A DNA stretch of 64,000 bases from Platanthera guangdongensis (taxonomy: Eukaryota; Streptophyta; Magnoliopsida; Asparagales; Orchidaceae): NCBI GenBank assembly GCA_039583875.1, contig CM077151.1, positions 106,348,609 through 106,412,608 on the forward strand. The letters run 5' to 3'. A program made the position numbers and the translations under genes. Shown in pieces: positions 30,648 through 43,370 of the stretch. How positions within the stretch are numbered: position 1 is the first letter of the stretch; each line of letters opens with the position of its first letter. The notes under the pieces were generated by a model, which saw only the letters and a list, made by a program, of their open reading frames with translations, was not told the DNA's origin and did no database searches.

Positions 30648-31790
30648 TACTTTATGGAAATAAATGAGGGTGAGCCGCCTCTCATCGTTGACTCGAGCTC
30701 CCACGTCGCGCTTTCCACATTCTGATTTTCCATAGCACCTTGACCATAAGAATCTTCTTTTTCCGCAACACGCACTCTTGGGAGTCCAAAATACGGATGG
30801 GCATCTCTACATAGGAAAGGTTCGACGCCACTGCGGCACAAAGTCCAAAACTTGCTTGTCATTCCGCGCACACTTTCGAAGGTGGCTGACATGAAACACG
30901 TCGTGAACACCAGGACAAGTTCACGGGTAACTCAACTTTGTACACGGATGCACCAACCCACGCAAGAATCTTGAAGGGACCCCAAATCTTGGGTCTATTT
31001 GCGCTCTTTTCTAAACCTTTTAATTCCAACCATTGGGGAGACTTCTAGGAAGACGAAATCCCCCACAGCAAACTCTAACTCCGACCTTCTCCGGTTGGTA
31101 CTTCTTTTCATATCGCTCTTGGGAGATCCGGAGCTTCTCCCGAATAAGTTGTACGGCAACTTCCATGTCCTCGAGCGCCTCTGGGCCCACAAAGGCCGCT
31201 CACCAATCTCATCCCAAAATAGGGGAGTCCGACATCGTCGCCCATATAAAGCTTCGAACGGAGCCATTTGCAAGCTTTCTTGATAGCTGTTATTATATGC
31301 GAATTCCATAAGCCGCAAACGTTTATCCCATGCTCCGCCATACTCAAGAATGTAGCATCGAATCATATCTTCCACGATTTGGTTTACTCGTTCGTTTGGC
31401 CATTCGTCTGAGGGTGGTAAGCAGTGGAATACCTCAATCCATCCTGAAACCCTCTTGTAGACTCTTCCATAAACGAGAAGTAAATCAGGAATCCCGTCTG
31501 AAATGATATTGACTGGCACACCATGCAGTCGAATAATCTCGTTCAAATATAACTCCGCTATTGTCTTCATCGGGTAGTTGATCTTAAATGGTATGAAGTG
31601 AGCACACTTGGTCAACCTATCCACGATCACCCATACGGAGTCATATCCTCGTGGAGATCTTGGTAAGCCTGTAATAAAATCCATTGAAATGCTTTCCCAC
31701 TTCCATGTTGGAATCTCCAATGGCGTCAACTTGCCACCAGGCCTCCCATGATCAGCTTTCACCCGCTTGCAGGTATGATATTCATATACA
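30648..31790 (-). pseudogene. integrase and C-terminal tail of gypsy G, decayed
   Basis: From 31770 leftward: VKADHGRPGGKLTPLEIP, then WESISMDFITGLPRSPRG (first catalytic Asp), DSVWVIVDRLTKCAHFIPF, HGVPVNIISDG (second Asp, followed at once by a frameshift), NERVNQIVEDMIRCYI (catalytic Glu), AYNNSYQESLQMAPFEALYG. Beyond 30995 the frame breaks, but VFHVSHLRKCA and, at 30648-30740, a VKVLW...VESATWELES tail are legible; the latter is the chromodomain-like end of Tekay/Del polyproteins. At least three frameshifts. Confidence 0.8.
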
Positions 31791-31926
31791 AATTACGCTA
31801 TATCTCTTTTCATTCCATATCACTAGACAATTTGTTTCAAATCACGGTACATTTTAGTTGAGCCTGGATGGTAGGCCATACTTGAGCTATGTGCTTCCCT
31901 ACACACCATATCGCGAATGTCTCCAA

Positions 31927-32430
31927 CTACGGAATACAAAATCGACTGCGATATTTTAACGTGCCTGCGCCATCAATAGCAAAAACTGGTAATTCACCTT
32001 TTTCAGTCCGAAGAAAAAAATGTAAAAGATCAGGATCCTCCTTTTGATGTTGTCTTGCCAGCACCATCCATGAAGGTTCTTCGACTGCCGAATGACTTTG
32101 CGGTTCATATCTTCCCACGGAAATATCCATCAATAGAAATTCCTCCACTATACGGTCGACTGAAAGATTAAATAATTTCCCCGTCTTCCGACTCAAAGCA
32201 TCGGCCACAACATTAGCTTTCCCCGGATGATATTGAATCTCCACATCATAATCAGCTACATATTTAAGCCATCGCCGTTGGAGCAGATTATGTTCCTTTT
32301 GCGTGAAGACGTACTTCAAACTCTTATGATCCGTAAAGATTTTACACTGCGCGCGTAAAGTAAGTGTCTCCACAACTTCAATGCAAATATTACCGCTGCG
32401 AACTCCAAATCATGCGTCGGTAGTTTTTTT
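31927..32430 (-). pseudogene. RNase H of gypsy G
   Basis: [59 protein letters not shown] and SRK are standard Ty3/gypsy RNase H motifs, including DHKSL and the H-P-G-K-x-N-V-x-A-D-A-L end. The frame is open over about 148 codons but not joined to its neighbours. Confidence 0.85.
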
Positions 32431-32529
32431 CATGACTTTTCAACTGCCGAGACCCATAACAATTACTTTTTGGTCTTGCATTAATACACATCCGAGTCCA
32501 ACGTGCGATGCATCCACAAAAACCTCATA

Positions 32530-33460
32530 ATCTATCCCCTTGTCGGCAAGATCAACACAGGAGCGGTACATAACCTGTTCTTGAGTTCAAGGAATGATGC
32601 CTCACACTTGTCATTCCAATCAAACGCCACATTATTCTGGTTAAGCGAGTCAAAGGTGCAGCCAACATAGCAAAACCTTCTACAAATCTGCGATAATAGC
32701 CGGCCAATCCCAAGAAGCTCGAATCTCCTTGGGTGCTCTGGTCTCCTCCACTCCATGACTGCAACAATCTTTCGGGATCCACTGAAATTCCATGTTGATT
32801 AATAACATGAGCCAGGAATGCAACTTGAGGTAACCAAAACTCGCATTTGCTTAACTTGGCGAACAACTTTTGGTCTCGCAAAGTGGCCAATACCAATCGC
32901 AGATGCTGTTCATGCTCCTCCACACAGCGGGAGTAGACAAGAACGTCATCAATAAAAACCACCACAAACCTATCCAAGTATCCTTGAACACCCGGTTCAT
33001 CATATCCATGAAGGCTGATGGTGCATTGGTCAAACCAAAACACCAGACATCACAAGATTTTCAAAATGGCCATGTCTCGATCGAAACGCAGTCCGCGGAA
33101 TATCAGACTCCCGAACCTTTAGCTGATGATAGCCCGAGCGGAGATCAATCTTCGAAAATACTGAACTGCCACGCAGTTGATCAAACAAATCATCAATCCT
33201 TGGCAGTGGGGTACTTGTTCTTAATCGTCACCTTGTTCAATTCCCGGTAATCGATGCAAAGCCGCATCGACCCATCTTTCTTCTTCACAAATAACACCGG
33301 TGCACCAAAGGTGATGAACTTGGCCTGATAAACCCCTTTGTCAATAAGTCATCCAGCTGGGTACGCAACTCTGCTAGCTCACGTGGGGCCATTCTGTACG
33401 GTGCTTTCGCAATAGGCCGCATACCCGGCTCAAATCAATGACAAACTCGACATCACTATC
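32530..33460 (-). pseudogene. reverse transcriptase of gypsy G, decayed
   Basis: Legible parts from right to left: the [16 protein letters not shown] region (about 33300-33240), [13 protein letters not shown] (active-site IDD, about 32960), [34 protein letters not shown] and [13 protein letters not shown]. Several frameshifts separate them, so no active enzyme is made. Confidence 0.8.
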
Positions 33461-35058
33461 AGGGGAAGACCAGGAAGATCAGTAGGAAAAACATCTGGAA
33501 ATGCACGCACAACAGGAATCTCCTCCAAACGCGGAAAACAGCACTAGTCCCCACAACGGAGACTAGACAACAAAACAGTCGGAAACAAACAATGTCCGAA
33601 CACATACCGCCGAAATCCTGGAGAATCCTGGCAAGAATCACCATAAACACTTCCCGGCTGACCATTGTCCTTGATAAAATCCAAGCGCTTTCCTTTACAC
33701 TGATGACGGCGTCATAGCGGGATAACCAGTCTATGCCCAAAGATAATGTCAAAATCTTCCAAATCGATCACCTTGAAATCAGCCTTCGCTAAGAAATCCC
33801 CAACAAAATGGGACAATCAAGAAGACCCCAGTCTGCAACCACAGAAGCACCAGAAGGAAACCTCACCAAAAAGGCATTCCCCACTCGATCTGTGTCAAAT
33901 GATACCGATCCAGAAAGGTTCGAGCCACAAATGAATGGGTCGCGCCAGAATCGAAGAGAACACGCACCAACGGTTCTTTACCTAAAAGTTTCCTATATGG
34001 GTACATAGGTAGCTAAGAACTACGCGTAGAGTCAAAACAAAACGTGAACTAGAGGAAGAATCGAACCTGAGATAACCTGAGGTGACATCTGAGCTTCCTC
34101 TGAAGAGATCACATTTAACTTCCCCTTTCCTTTGTCCAAACGCGGAGGCGGAGGCAAATCCTGGAGTGGCCTTGGCTGCAGCACGGGCTGGTTTTGTGGG
34201 CACCTTGCCTTGAGATGTCCCTGTTTGCCACACTGAAAGCACACCTTGTCTTTGACCCAGCAATGGCCCACATCATGACCTCTTCCCCCACAACTTGTAC
34301 ACTCCAAGTCTCTGGTTGGCGCACCCTGAATGGCGTGCACCTGCTCCTTCTTCTACATTCCAATCGCTTGAAACATCGCTCAAACGGGTGACCTGCTCGG
34401 CCACAGAAGCTACACGTCTCCTATTCTTCTTTCTCCCAGAAGCTTCTTGGGAGCTTTTCCCTTCCACGAGCTTTCTTTTGTCCTGCCTCAACAACTGCAC
34501 TCTTTGTTTTGCATTGTCTATAGCTTCAACCTTCAAAGCAGCCTCAACCATACTAGTATAAGTCGTCGCTCCATAAGCACTTGAGAACTGCTGAACGTCG
34601 CTGCGGAGTCCGCCAATAAATCTCTTCACTCAGTCAGCTTCCGTAGTCACCAAGCCCGGAGCGAAACCGACTTAGCTTACTAAACCTCAATTCATACTCA
34701 CTACTTAACTGTAGTTTACTCTGCTTCAAGTACAAAAAGTCATTCAATCAGGCGGTCCCTTTCAACTGACGGTAAAAACTTGTGCCGTAACATTTCTTAA
34801 AGGCTTCCCACGAACATCCCGCCACTAAGCTTTCCTTTTCTCGCAACCACCAACTTTTGGCCAACCCTTTTAGTGATAGGCGGCAAGCATCACCTTCTGG
34901 TCCTCGGTAACGCCAGAATAGACAACATCTCTTCCAACGGTGATCACCCAATCATCCAAGATCACAAAGTCTGCTTTTCCATCATAGGTAGGTGGTCCAA
35001 GTCGCTGAAACTGCGAGATAAAAGTAATCGCAGGAGGAACCACAACTCGGTAAATCAA
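33461..35058 (-). pseudogene. gag and protease of gypsy G, decayed
   Basis: Gag from 35058: FQRLGPPTYDGKADF, LKGLAKSWWL, FLRG-like segments and a Lys/Arg-rich stretch with many shifts. A zinc knuckle CFQCGKQGHLKARC is at about 34240-34200, preceded by an odd CTSCGGRGHDVGHC. The protease is recognised from a LFDSGATHSFV-type segment at about 33960-33920 and MTLSLGIDWLSRYDAV near 33750. Frameshifts and stops occur throughout. Confidence 0.7.
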
Positions 35059-35229
35059 CGAAAAGTAGAAAAAAGGGGCTGAAAACAGTCATCAAACAGG
35101 TATACATAAAAATATATAGACATACCTCTGGATCAAATGATCGTCAAAAAAAAATTAGTCAAAAGTAGACTATCCAACAGGGCATATGTGCGCCCGAAGA
35201 AACCGCCCTCTGTTGGAGAATCACTTGAC
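35059..35229. other. contig end, unassigned
   Basis: AT-rich sequence upstream of the G gag. Near the gap an inverted repeat, TCCAACAGGGC at about 35173 and GCCCTCTGTTGGA at about 35205-35217, ends in TGTTGGAGAA, which could be an LTR start. Too short to tell. Confidence 0.3.
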
Positions 35230-35729
35230 NNNNNNNNNNNNNNNNNNNNNNNNNNNNNNNNNNNNNNNNNNNNNNNNNNNNNNNNNNNNNNNNNNNNNNN
35301 NNNNNNNNNNNNNNNNNNNNNNNNNNNNNNNNNNNNNNNNNNNNNNNNNNNNNNNNNNNNNNNNNNNNNNNNNNNNNNNNNNNNNNNNNNNNNNNNNNNN
35401 NNNNNNNNNNNNNNNNNNNNNNNNNNNNNNNNNNNNNNNNNNNNNNNNNNNNNNNNNNNNNNNNNNNNNNNNNNNNNNNNNNNNNNNNNNNNNNNNNNNN
35501 NNNNNNNNNNNNNNNNNNNNNNNNNNNNNNNNNNNNNNNNNNNNNNNNNNNNNNNNNNNNNNNNNNNNNNNNNNNNNNNNNNNNNNNNNNNNNNNNNNNN
35601 NNNNNNNNNNNNNNNNNNNNNNNNNNNNNNNNNNNNNNNNNNNNNNNNNNNNNNNNNNNNNNNNNNNNNNNNNNNNNNNNNNNNNNNNNNNNNNNNNNNN
35701 NNNNNNNNNNNNNNNNNNNNNNNNNNNNN
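35230..35729. other. assembly gap, exactly 500 N
   Basis: A round 500-base run of N is a placeholder of unknown true length, as some Hi-C scaffolders insert. Frames that run through it are meaningless. Confidence 0.99.
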
Positions 35730-36246
35730 GGGGCGGACTGGGCTCGCGAACTGGAGCTTCCACTGTTGTTGCGGGCGCGGCCACCGGAGTCTGGCGGACT
35801 GGGCGGAGGGATACTGCGTCCGCCGCTGGAGACTTGCCCAACGCGCCGGCAAACTGCGGGACTGGCTTTGCAGTTCCGCTGCTGGAGTATCACCCTTTGC
35901 CGACTGGCGACAGGTGCCCGGACTGGGCGGACGGCCAAATAGTCCGCGCCTGCTGAATGGGGTTTTTTTGTCTTTGGGAACTTGGAGTATTGGTGTCGGA
36001 CCTGAGGGGTTAACAGGATTCCTACCAGGGTGGTAGAAGAGTGGATGTACCAGGTTGGGGAACCACTATAAAATTTCTTGTTAGTTCTGGTTCCCTTTTT
36101 CTTTTATTTTGGCTGTGATCTGTGATTGTTTAGGTTGCTGGTTTGTTTCCTTATTTGTTGACTTGTTCACTTAGGAATACAACAAAAGTTGTAAAAAGTT
36201 TGTAGTGACCACAATACTCTATTAACCCCCCCCCCCCCCCCTCTAC
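35730..36246 (+). mobile_element. copia-type LTR remnant H at the start of the second contig
   Basis: Rich in GCGGACTGG and GTCCGC (five hexamers in the first 230 bp), followed by a TATA-like CTATAAAATTTC at about 36067-36078, T-rich sequence, a 16-base C run (36226-36241) and CTCTACA. A C-run with CTCT before the terminal ACA recurs in many plant copia LTRs. Right after it gypsy integrase sequence begins, so H probably inserted into P. The left part lies in the gap. Confidence 0.5.
36226..36241 (+). repeat. 16-base C homopolymer
   Basis: Close to the presumed 3' end of the H LTR; the exact length is unreliable in long-read data. Confidence 0.9.
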
Positions 36247-36261
36247 AGTATTCCAGATCTA

Positions 36262-37428
36262 ACCTATACTTTCATATAGCAAGGTTTGTATCTGAATGTT
36301 TCACATGTAAGTGAGTGAGAGCCGATCATGGAAGGCCTGGAGGCAAGTTAACACCATTGGAGATCTCGAGTTGTAAATGGGAGAGTATCTCGATGGACTT
36401 TATTACTGGATTGTCGAGATCTCCCAGAGGGCATGACTCAGTTTGGGTGATTGTGGATAGACTCACGAAGAGTGCTCACTTCGTGTCGTTCAAGATTGAC
36501 TACTGCATGAAGAAAATAGCTGAATTGTATTTGGACGAGGTCATCAGGTTTCATGGAGTACCTATCAGTATTGTATCTGATCGAGACTCCAGGTTCACGT
36601 CCCGTTTCTGGAAGAGCTTGCAGGAGGGGTTGGGTACTGACTTGAGGTATTCCACCGCCTACCATGCGCAGACGAATGGACAAACGGAAAGGGTAAATCA
36701 GATCGTTGAGGACATGATTAGATGTTACATTTTGGACCACGGTGGAGCGTGGGATGAGCGTCTGAGGCTAATGGAGTTTGCCTACAATAATAGCTACCAG
36801 GAGAGCTTGCAAATGGCTCCATTTGAAGCTTTATATGGGAGACGTTGCAGGACTCCATTATTTTGGACTGAGGTTGGTGAGAGACCGTTGCTAGGTCCAG
36901 AAGCCCTTGAAGAGATGGAAATTTTAGTTAGGCTCATCCGAGAGAAGCTTCGGGTAGCCCAGGAGCGCTACGAAAGTATGTCAATCGGCGCAGGACCGAT
37001 TTGGAATTTGTCGTCGAGGATATGGTTTTCCTAAGAGCTTCCCCGATGTCTGGTGTGAAGCAATTTGGTAAAAATCATAAGTTGGACCCGAGATTTGTGG
37101 GACCCTTCCGAATTGTTGAGCGGATTGGTGTTTCAGCTTATAGGCTGGACCTACAGGCAAATTATCCGGAGTGCAGGATGTTTTCCATGTGAGTCAGCTG
37201 CGAAAGTGCGTGTTGGGCGACAGGCAGATTCTCGATGTTGTGCCCCAGTTGGAGCCAAACCTTTCTTTCGTGGAGGTGCCTGTTGTTAATTTGGAGTCCG
37301 AGGATCGAGTGCTGCGGAGAAAGACAATCCCCATGGTCAAGGTTCTTTGGAGAAATCAAGACGTTGAGAGCGTGACGTGGGAATTAGAGTCGGCGATGAG
37401 GAAATCTCATCCGCATCTTTTCCATTAG
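36262..37428 (+). pseudogene. integrase and chromodomain-like end of Tekay-type gypsy P
   Basis: Zinc-finger end FVSECFTCK, an in-frame TGA at 36312-36314, then VRADHGRPGGKLTPLE. The integrase core is well kept: SMDFITGL (Asp), VSDRDSRFTSRFW (Asp), NGQTERVNQIVEDM (Glu), so all three catalytic residues are present. Frame is lost near 36980 and again near 37180. Beyond, FVVEDMVFLRASPM, LDPRFVGPFRIVERIG, VFHVSQLRKCV and VKVLWRNQDVESVTWELES are legible and the frame ends near 37428. The order and tail fit Tekay/Del chromoviruses. The N-terminal domains are cut off by H or the gap. Confidence 0.85.
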
Positions 37429-37532
37429 TTTTGGTAAGTCTCCTTGTTTTTTTGATGTTTGATTCTATCGTTTGGATTGTTTTTGGTGTTGTATTAAGTT
37501 TCGGGGCGAAACTTTCTTTTAGGGGGAGTGAC
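37429..37532 (+). other. P 3' untranslated region with polypurine tract
   Basis: A T-rich stretch ends in TTTTAGGGGGAG at about 37517-37528, immediately before the LTR. Confidence 0.8.
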
Positions 37533-38023
37533 TGTAACGCCCTCGATTTTTTTTTCGATGATTTTATTTGATTTGATATCGTCATATTTATGACGTCAGG
37601 GCGTTACCTTTTTTACGTCATGTTGACGGCGTTGTACCGTTAGTGCATTTTCACGTCCGTTTGTTGTGATTGACCAGATTTTTGGGATTTTCGACGAAAC
37701 AGAAAGTTTTTGAGTTGATAAGTTAATTTTTGTGATTTTGACTTCACCGTTAAATTTGTAGCGTCAGTGTTCTCCTTCAGTGCAAGTTTCGTTTAATTCG
37801 GCGCGCGTTTGAGCTTTCGTTCTGAGTCTTCTCGAGTAGCTATGGCTCTACTCGAATAGCCCATTTCAGATTTTGCTCGGACGCCGTTTTGCGTGTCAAA
37901 ACAGCATTGAATAAAAATGGTTAACATGAAATTTGTTTGTCTCGTTGATATCTACAACTTTCATGCTGACCACCTTTCGATTTGAAGCCGTTTTGAACCC
38001 CTAATTTCATTTTTTCTGCTGGA

Positions 38024-38233
38024 ACTCGGAGTGTTGTGCTGCTACTCGAGTATGTTATGCTACTACTCGAGTAATGCATGTTGGAACTCGAGTAATGAGC
38101 TTCAACTCGAGTATATTATGCTACTACTCGAGTAGGTATGCTGCTACTCGAGTAGGTATGCTGTTACTCGAGTAGGTATGCTGCTACTCGAGTAGTTATG
38201 TTGGAACTCGAGTGGTTTATGCTGCCACTCGAG
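38024..38233 (+). repeat. CTCGAG minisatellite, copy B
   Basis: Ten perfect CTCGAG sites plus a first site changed to CTCGGAG. Confidence 0.9.
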
Positions 38234-39610
38234 TAGGCCATCCTATTTGCGTTCGGGCTCCGTTTTTTATGGTCAAAATGACGTCGTATCAAAACATGGT
38301 TAACATGAAATTTGTTCGTCTCGACGAGATCTACAACTTTCATGTTGACCACTTTTCGATTTGAAGCAGTTTTAAACTAATTTCGTTTTTCGTGCACCCG
38401 CTCGTAAATAGTACGTTTTTAGACAAAACTTTTCATAAATACCTATATATATACGTATACTTAGAATTAGAACCGGCCCCACTCTTTATTTAGGACTTCT
38501 TCTTCTTATTCACTGAACCGAACTAGAGCTGAAGAAATGTGAGGATGGTGATGGCGGAGCGTGAGATTTCGTGAACCTTCCGGTCGCCGCCGACGGAGTT
38601 CCGGTGCTCGAAATCTCCATTCGAGCATCGATTTGAAAAGCTCTCGGCGAGATCTACGTCGCCGTGGTAATTTTTTTCCATTTCTTGAGACTTCTCGTTA
38701 GGGTTTTTTTGGCCCTAACTTCTATTTCGTCCACTCTTGTCCAGATTTCGGCTTCTCTCGTCTCCCTTAGTCCCAATCTGCGACGAGGTGTGATTTGGAT
38801 GCTTTCTTTGATAAAGACAAGGCAAGTGGCTCTTTTCCTCTCCTTTTCCTTAAGTTCTTTTGGTAAGACTTTCACCTCATATTAATGTTCCTTGTTCCTT
38901 TAGAGTATAAGATGTTTAAATTTTTTTTTAGGACTTACGCTTAGGGAAACTTTTTCGACGCCGTTGAGCGTAGGATGCGTTGCGCTTAGTATAAGTAAAT
39001 TGTAAGTCGTGGTCTTTGATTTAGTGTTGTAATACTTAGGTGTTGTGCAATTTTGAGATGGTGATGTTGGGGGTATGAGTGTTGGTTGTGGTTAGCATAC
39101 CACCTAACCGGGAGGCCCCTTCTTTCTGTGGATCATCACAGTGGGGGTATGCTTAGTTTCTCCTTTCTTGGACTGTTGGGTTCTGGTTGGCCCGGTTTGG
39201 CCATGATTATGGACCACAATGTCGACTGTGAGACGGTTGAGGATCCGGAGTTGGGCTTAGGGCGCTTGAGGTCGTCGCCCTCTCCGGCCTGCAACGCAGT
39301 CATACCACGTGTTGATGATCCACCCTCTTCTGAGCTGTATTCTGATCAGTTGTTTTTTTGTGGTTTATGACACAGTTTTGCTAAATTTTGCTGGTTGTGC
39401 CCAAACTTGTTCACCTTCACACTTGGTGCATTCATTTTAAATTTAGAGGTTATTATAATGGCTAACCTTCCTCTATATATTCTATTTAGCTAATTGTTAT
39501 TGTTTTCTTTTGCATTCTTCCTCCTTTGGTTGGGTTTGGTACACCCTCCTTTGTTTGGCTTACTCACTTACTTACCTATTCTTTTGCCACTTATTTTTTG
39601 TTTTTGCTTG

Positions 39611-39639
39611 CTGAGGTGTTCTTCCCTTGAATGCCTCAG
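39611..39639 (+). promoter_or_regulatory. LTR hairpin of P, copy B
   Basis: Identical in arms and loop to 2060-2088. Confidence 0.6.
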
Positions 39640-40321
39640 ATTCAGGGCTGTAGCCGGTGGTGCGGCTGAGTAGTTTTGTTGCTGGGTTTGCTGAGGGTGC
39701 CTCGAGGTTGTGAGGTAGCTTTTGTTCTTTTGTAGTATACTTCAGACTTGTGAACTTTTAGTGGGTTCGTGTCAGGTGTTTGAAGCCACTGATTGTTTAT
39801 TTTCGTTCTTGGATATTTGGCTAGTTGTTAGTGTCTACTTTTGTGTAAGTAGTTCTTGCTCTCTGGGAAAGATTTTTGCTAGGATGCCTATATGTATTTT
39901 CAACTATAAAACCAACTAATATTACTATACCATGCACATCATATTTTAAAACTCTAAATCACTACATTTAAATACCGTATAAACTATTTCGATATTATAA
40001 ATTTAGGGTATGTAATGCATGTCATGAGTTTTTTTTAGGGATGCTAGACTATATAGGATGTCTAACTTGTTTACTATAGTATTTTCCGTTGCGTATAATT
40101 ACTTTCCTTCTGGTGGACTCGTGAGCCACTAAGCTGAGGGATACGATTAATTGCCTAACTTAAAATAAACTCTTTCAATAAAATATTTAAATCATATTTT
40201 TTGTATTGAGTCGGAGTGTTGCCTGAGCGTTTGCAGTTATCCCCTGCTGACGTGGCATCATGACGCACATTTTCCCTTACTTTGATATTTCGTCGTTGTG
40301 GTGAAAATGCGGGTTATGACA

Positions 40322-40771
40322 GCTCTCTGGTTTTACTGCCCCTTCCGGATCATGGAAGTCATAGTAGAAACTGCGTACAAATTGAAACTTCCAGAGACTT
40401 GTAAATTACATCCAGTATTTCACATTTCTCCTCTGAAGCTGTACAACGGACGCGAAAATTTACATATTACACCTTTACCTACACACAACCACAAGAACAT
40501 GCCATTACATGTTCCCCCTGATGTGGTCAACCTACGACAGATCGTACGAAATAACCTAAGAATCACACAAGGGTTAGTCCAGAGGAAGGATCTTCTACCC
40601 GAAGATAGTTCCTGGGAAGATCTCGACTCTCTACCTTTGGATCTACAACTAGAAGCTCAGGAAAACTCTACCACTTCTACAGCAGCAGAGTCCTACACAG
40701 ATCTCACTGATTTGCTTCCATCAGCTTCGCTGCAGCGACAAAAACGAACTCAACCCCAACATCGTCCATGA
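40322..40771 (+). pseudogene. gypsy Q C-terminal remnant, copy B
   Basis: As 2769-3218, with four amino-acid changes (for example Pro to Leu in the LPPEDSS segment), all from single-base substitutions. Confidence 0.75.
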
Positions 40772-40947
40772 ACTACAGTCGGCCCCTAAAAATTTAACAA
40801 AACTTACCTTCCACTCCAGGACAAAAAGCTCCTCTCAGTCGGCAAACTATATCTTCTTTCTCAAGTTGCTCTTCTCATCAAACTCTAACTCCTTAGGAAG
40901 CAATAAGGACAATGATGAAGACATCGTTCTTAAAAAGGCGAAGCAAT

Positions 40948-41385
40948 TGTTATGATCAGGACACGTGAACGCATCACAGTGAAAGTTCAAAGTTGATTTA
41001 ATCTCCATCAGACACTTGGCGTCATCACAGTCATCAGCATAAAGCAGCATAAAGAGGATGATTGACATTTGGAGTCATCACAGGAGATACCGCAGTTCAA
41101 AGAATGCATCCAGCCGTTGTTTTTATTACCGTTGTTATTCTATTGACCAAACAGTCAAATGTTATTTGTATAAATAATTAGGCTCCTGTAATTAAGAACT
41201 CATTGTAAAGGTTAATAAGAAGTTTGTTCTCTCTCTCCCTGGAATGTCTCTGTCTGCCTCTATCTCTCTCTCTATTCGACTCTCTCTACTCTCCATCTTT
41301 CTTTCACTAACGTAATCTTTCCCATGTAACTCTGCCAACTCGGCAGCCTCTACCTATCCTTCCTCCAGTTATCGTGAGCCTTACA
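40948..41385 (+). mobile_element. short LTR of gypsy Q, copy B
   Basis: 438 bp, nearly identical to 3395-3832; its flank 41386-41508 matches 3833-3955. Confidence 0.55.
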
Positions 41386-41503
41386 TAACCCCTAACCGCC
41401 AGCTTCGTGGAAGAACGCCCATGGCAGATGCTTGGACTGGTGCTGAAAACAGCCGGGGAGAGGGGTCGAGGCAGCAGAACTTGACCAGGAAGATGAGCGG
41501 CGT

Positions 41504-41508
41504 GGAGC
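41504..41508. repeat. GGAGC target duplication, left, copy B
   Basis: Pairs with 62437-62441. Confidence 0.9.
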
Positions 41509-43370
41509 TGTTAAAATTCAACAAACCGCAGACGCCCCTTGGATACCCTGTTGAAAACTCAACAAACCGAAGGAGAATACGCCCACTTATAATGTTGAAA
41601 GTTTTCCCGGATCGTGGAGGTAGCAGGGGTTATCTCAACAAAGCAGTAACAACCAGCAACACATGCAGCACAAGCTTCTATATTGATCAAGAGCAAACTT
41701 CTTTACAAGGAGAGACATACATGGCGAGACATGCTTCACCAAAACCCAACACCGGGAGAGCAGAGACAGTTACAAAGAAAAGAACAAAAAACAAGCCGCG
41801 CGGACTCAATCAACAAGCCGCCGACCTACTGCTGTGGAGTCCGCTCAGTCCGCCAGGTCGCCAGACCGCAACCCAAGCCACGCGGACTCACCCTTAATCC
41901 AATGCTTAGCTCTTCACCGCCGTCTGCACGCCGCCAGACCGCACAAGCTGCGTCACCGAATGGAACAGTCCGCCTGAAGCAGGCGACTTCCTGAACCCCG
42001 AACCAAGTCGCCAAAGAGAAGACCGCCTGGTCGCTATTCGCGACATGCTGTTTACCGCCTGTTGCTTAACCGCAGAGTCCGCACTGTCCCTGACCGCAAT
42101 CAGAGCCAAGTCCTGGCTTTCCAGCGCTATCCGCACAACCTGCAGAGCACAACCGGGTCAACTCTCTATCCTCGCGGACACGAAGTCCAGACCGCAGCAA
42201 CTTACGCGAGCTCAATTACTGTTCACTTACTTCGGTCCAGGTTCCTTCTTTTTTCCTGATGTGACATGAGTCCTATTTATAGGCACGACGATGAGTATGG
42301 TCACCGCCCTAGCCAATAGGATCACCGCCATAACCCGCAGCTAGAACAAGTGTGTCCGCTCAGCCCGCGGACACACCTTCCAGTTCGCCGCTCCTGTGCA
42401 GATAGCCAGTCCGCCCCAGCTTCTCCAAGGCCGGACTCCAATATCCAGTCCGCCTTGCCGCCAGAGACCAAGCCAGGACAACAGCCGGACTCCACAACAG
42501 CCGTGTCCGCCATTCTGCGGACAAGGCATCAGCCGCAAAAACCGAGCCCGCAGCCTCGCCATCAAGGCACCTGCCGGACTCAGCGGACACCCGGCTTCCG
42601 TCCGCATATCCCAAGTCCATTGCCTAATCACCAAGGCATTGCCGGACTCAGCGGACACGCCGATCCAGTCCGCGTACATAGCGAACTCCAGTCCGCTTCC
42701 CTGAGTCCATAACCTCATCACAAGGCTCAACCGGACTCAGCGGACTCTGGCTCCAGTCCGCACGCTCCTGCACAAGCAATCCTCCAGTCCGCATATCCCC
42801 AAGCTAGCACACAAGGCAACAACACTTCTACTAAGCTTGGCTGACTGAGAAATCAGCCCGCGCTCCACTGTGCGATCTCCCCGGACTAAGCCTCCTGGAC
42901 TTGGTTCAATTCCCACCAAGTCCAGCCCACTGGCCGCAAGGGCCAGTCCGCACTTACAGGCGGACACTGGATCTAGCCCGCCATACCGGGCGACCTCCAG
43001 TTCCTGTCCGCGCTGACCGGCGGTCTCCGCGGCTTCCACTTGCCGCTTCACTAGAGCAAGACCAAGGCAACTGCCAAACCGGTCTGCCGAGCTCCAGTTC
43101 TTCAGTCTGCTTCTTGCCAGACTCCGCGGATAACATTCCTATCCGCCCGGTTACTTCCTGGGAGTAAACCGCCTGCTGAGCATACACTGGCCTGTCAGAC
43201 CGCCGCTGCTGTCCGCGTAGTCCGCGCGAACAGACCGCCCAGGCCGCAACAGAGCAAACCGCCTGCAACATCCCTGCCGACCTAGCAGTCCGCCAACCCA
43301 GTCCGCGTAGTCGCGCGGATAGGTTTCCCAAGCCTTCCATTTACTCACTTTCACTTCACAGAATTCAACA
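41509..43370 (-). mobile_element. C LTR1, copy B
   Basis: Four bases shorter than in copy A through single-base losses (near 41538, 41924, 42533 and 43312). Confidence 0.88.

Larger units (their letters stand above)
37533..40321 (+). mobile_element. complete 3' LTR of gypsy P, copy B
   Basis: 2789 bp from TGTAACGCCC to ATGACA (the start could be 4 bp earlier, at TGACTGTAAC). Contains the CTCGAG array at 38024-38233, the TATA tract at about 38440-38460 (two bases shorter than in copy A) and the hairpin at 39611-39639. It matches 1-2768 with scattered one-base differences. Confidence 0.88.

Noticed and set aside
35133..36036. Several 200-300 codon frames across the gap
   Set aside because: They consist mostly of N and have no meaning.
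36246..36252. Matching target duplication for H between 35206-35210 and 36247-36251
   Set aside because: CCCTC and GTATT do not match, and the two sides belong to different contigs.
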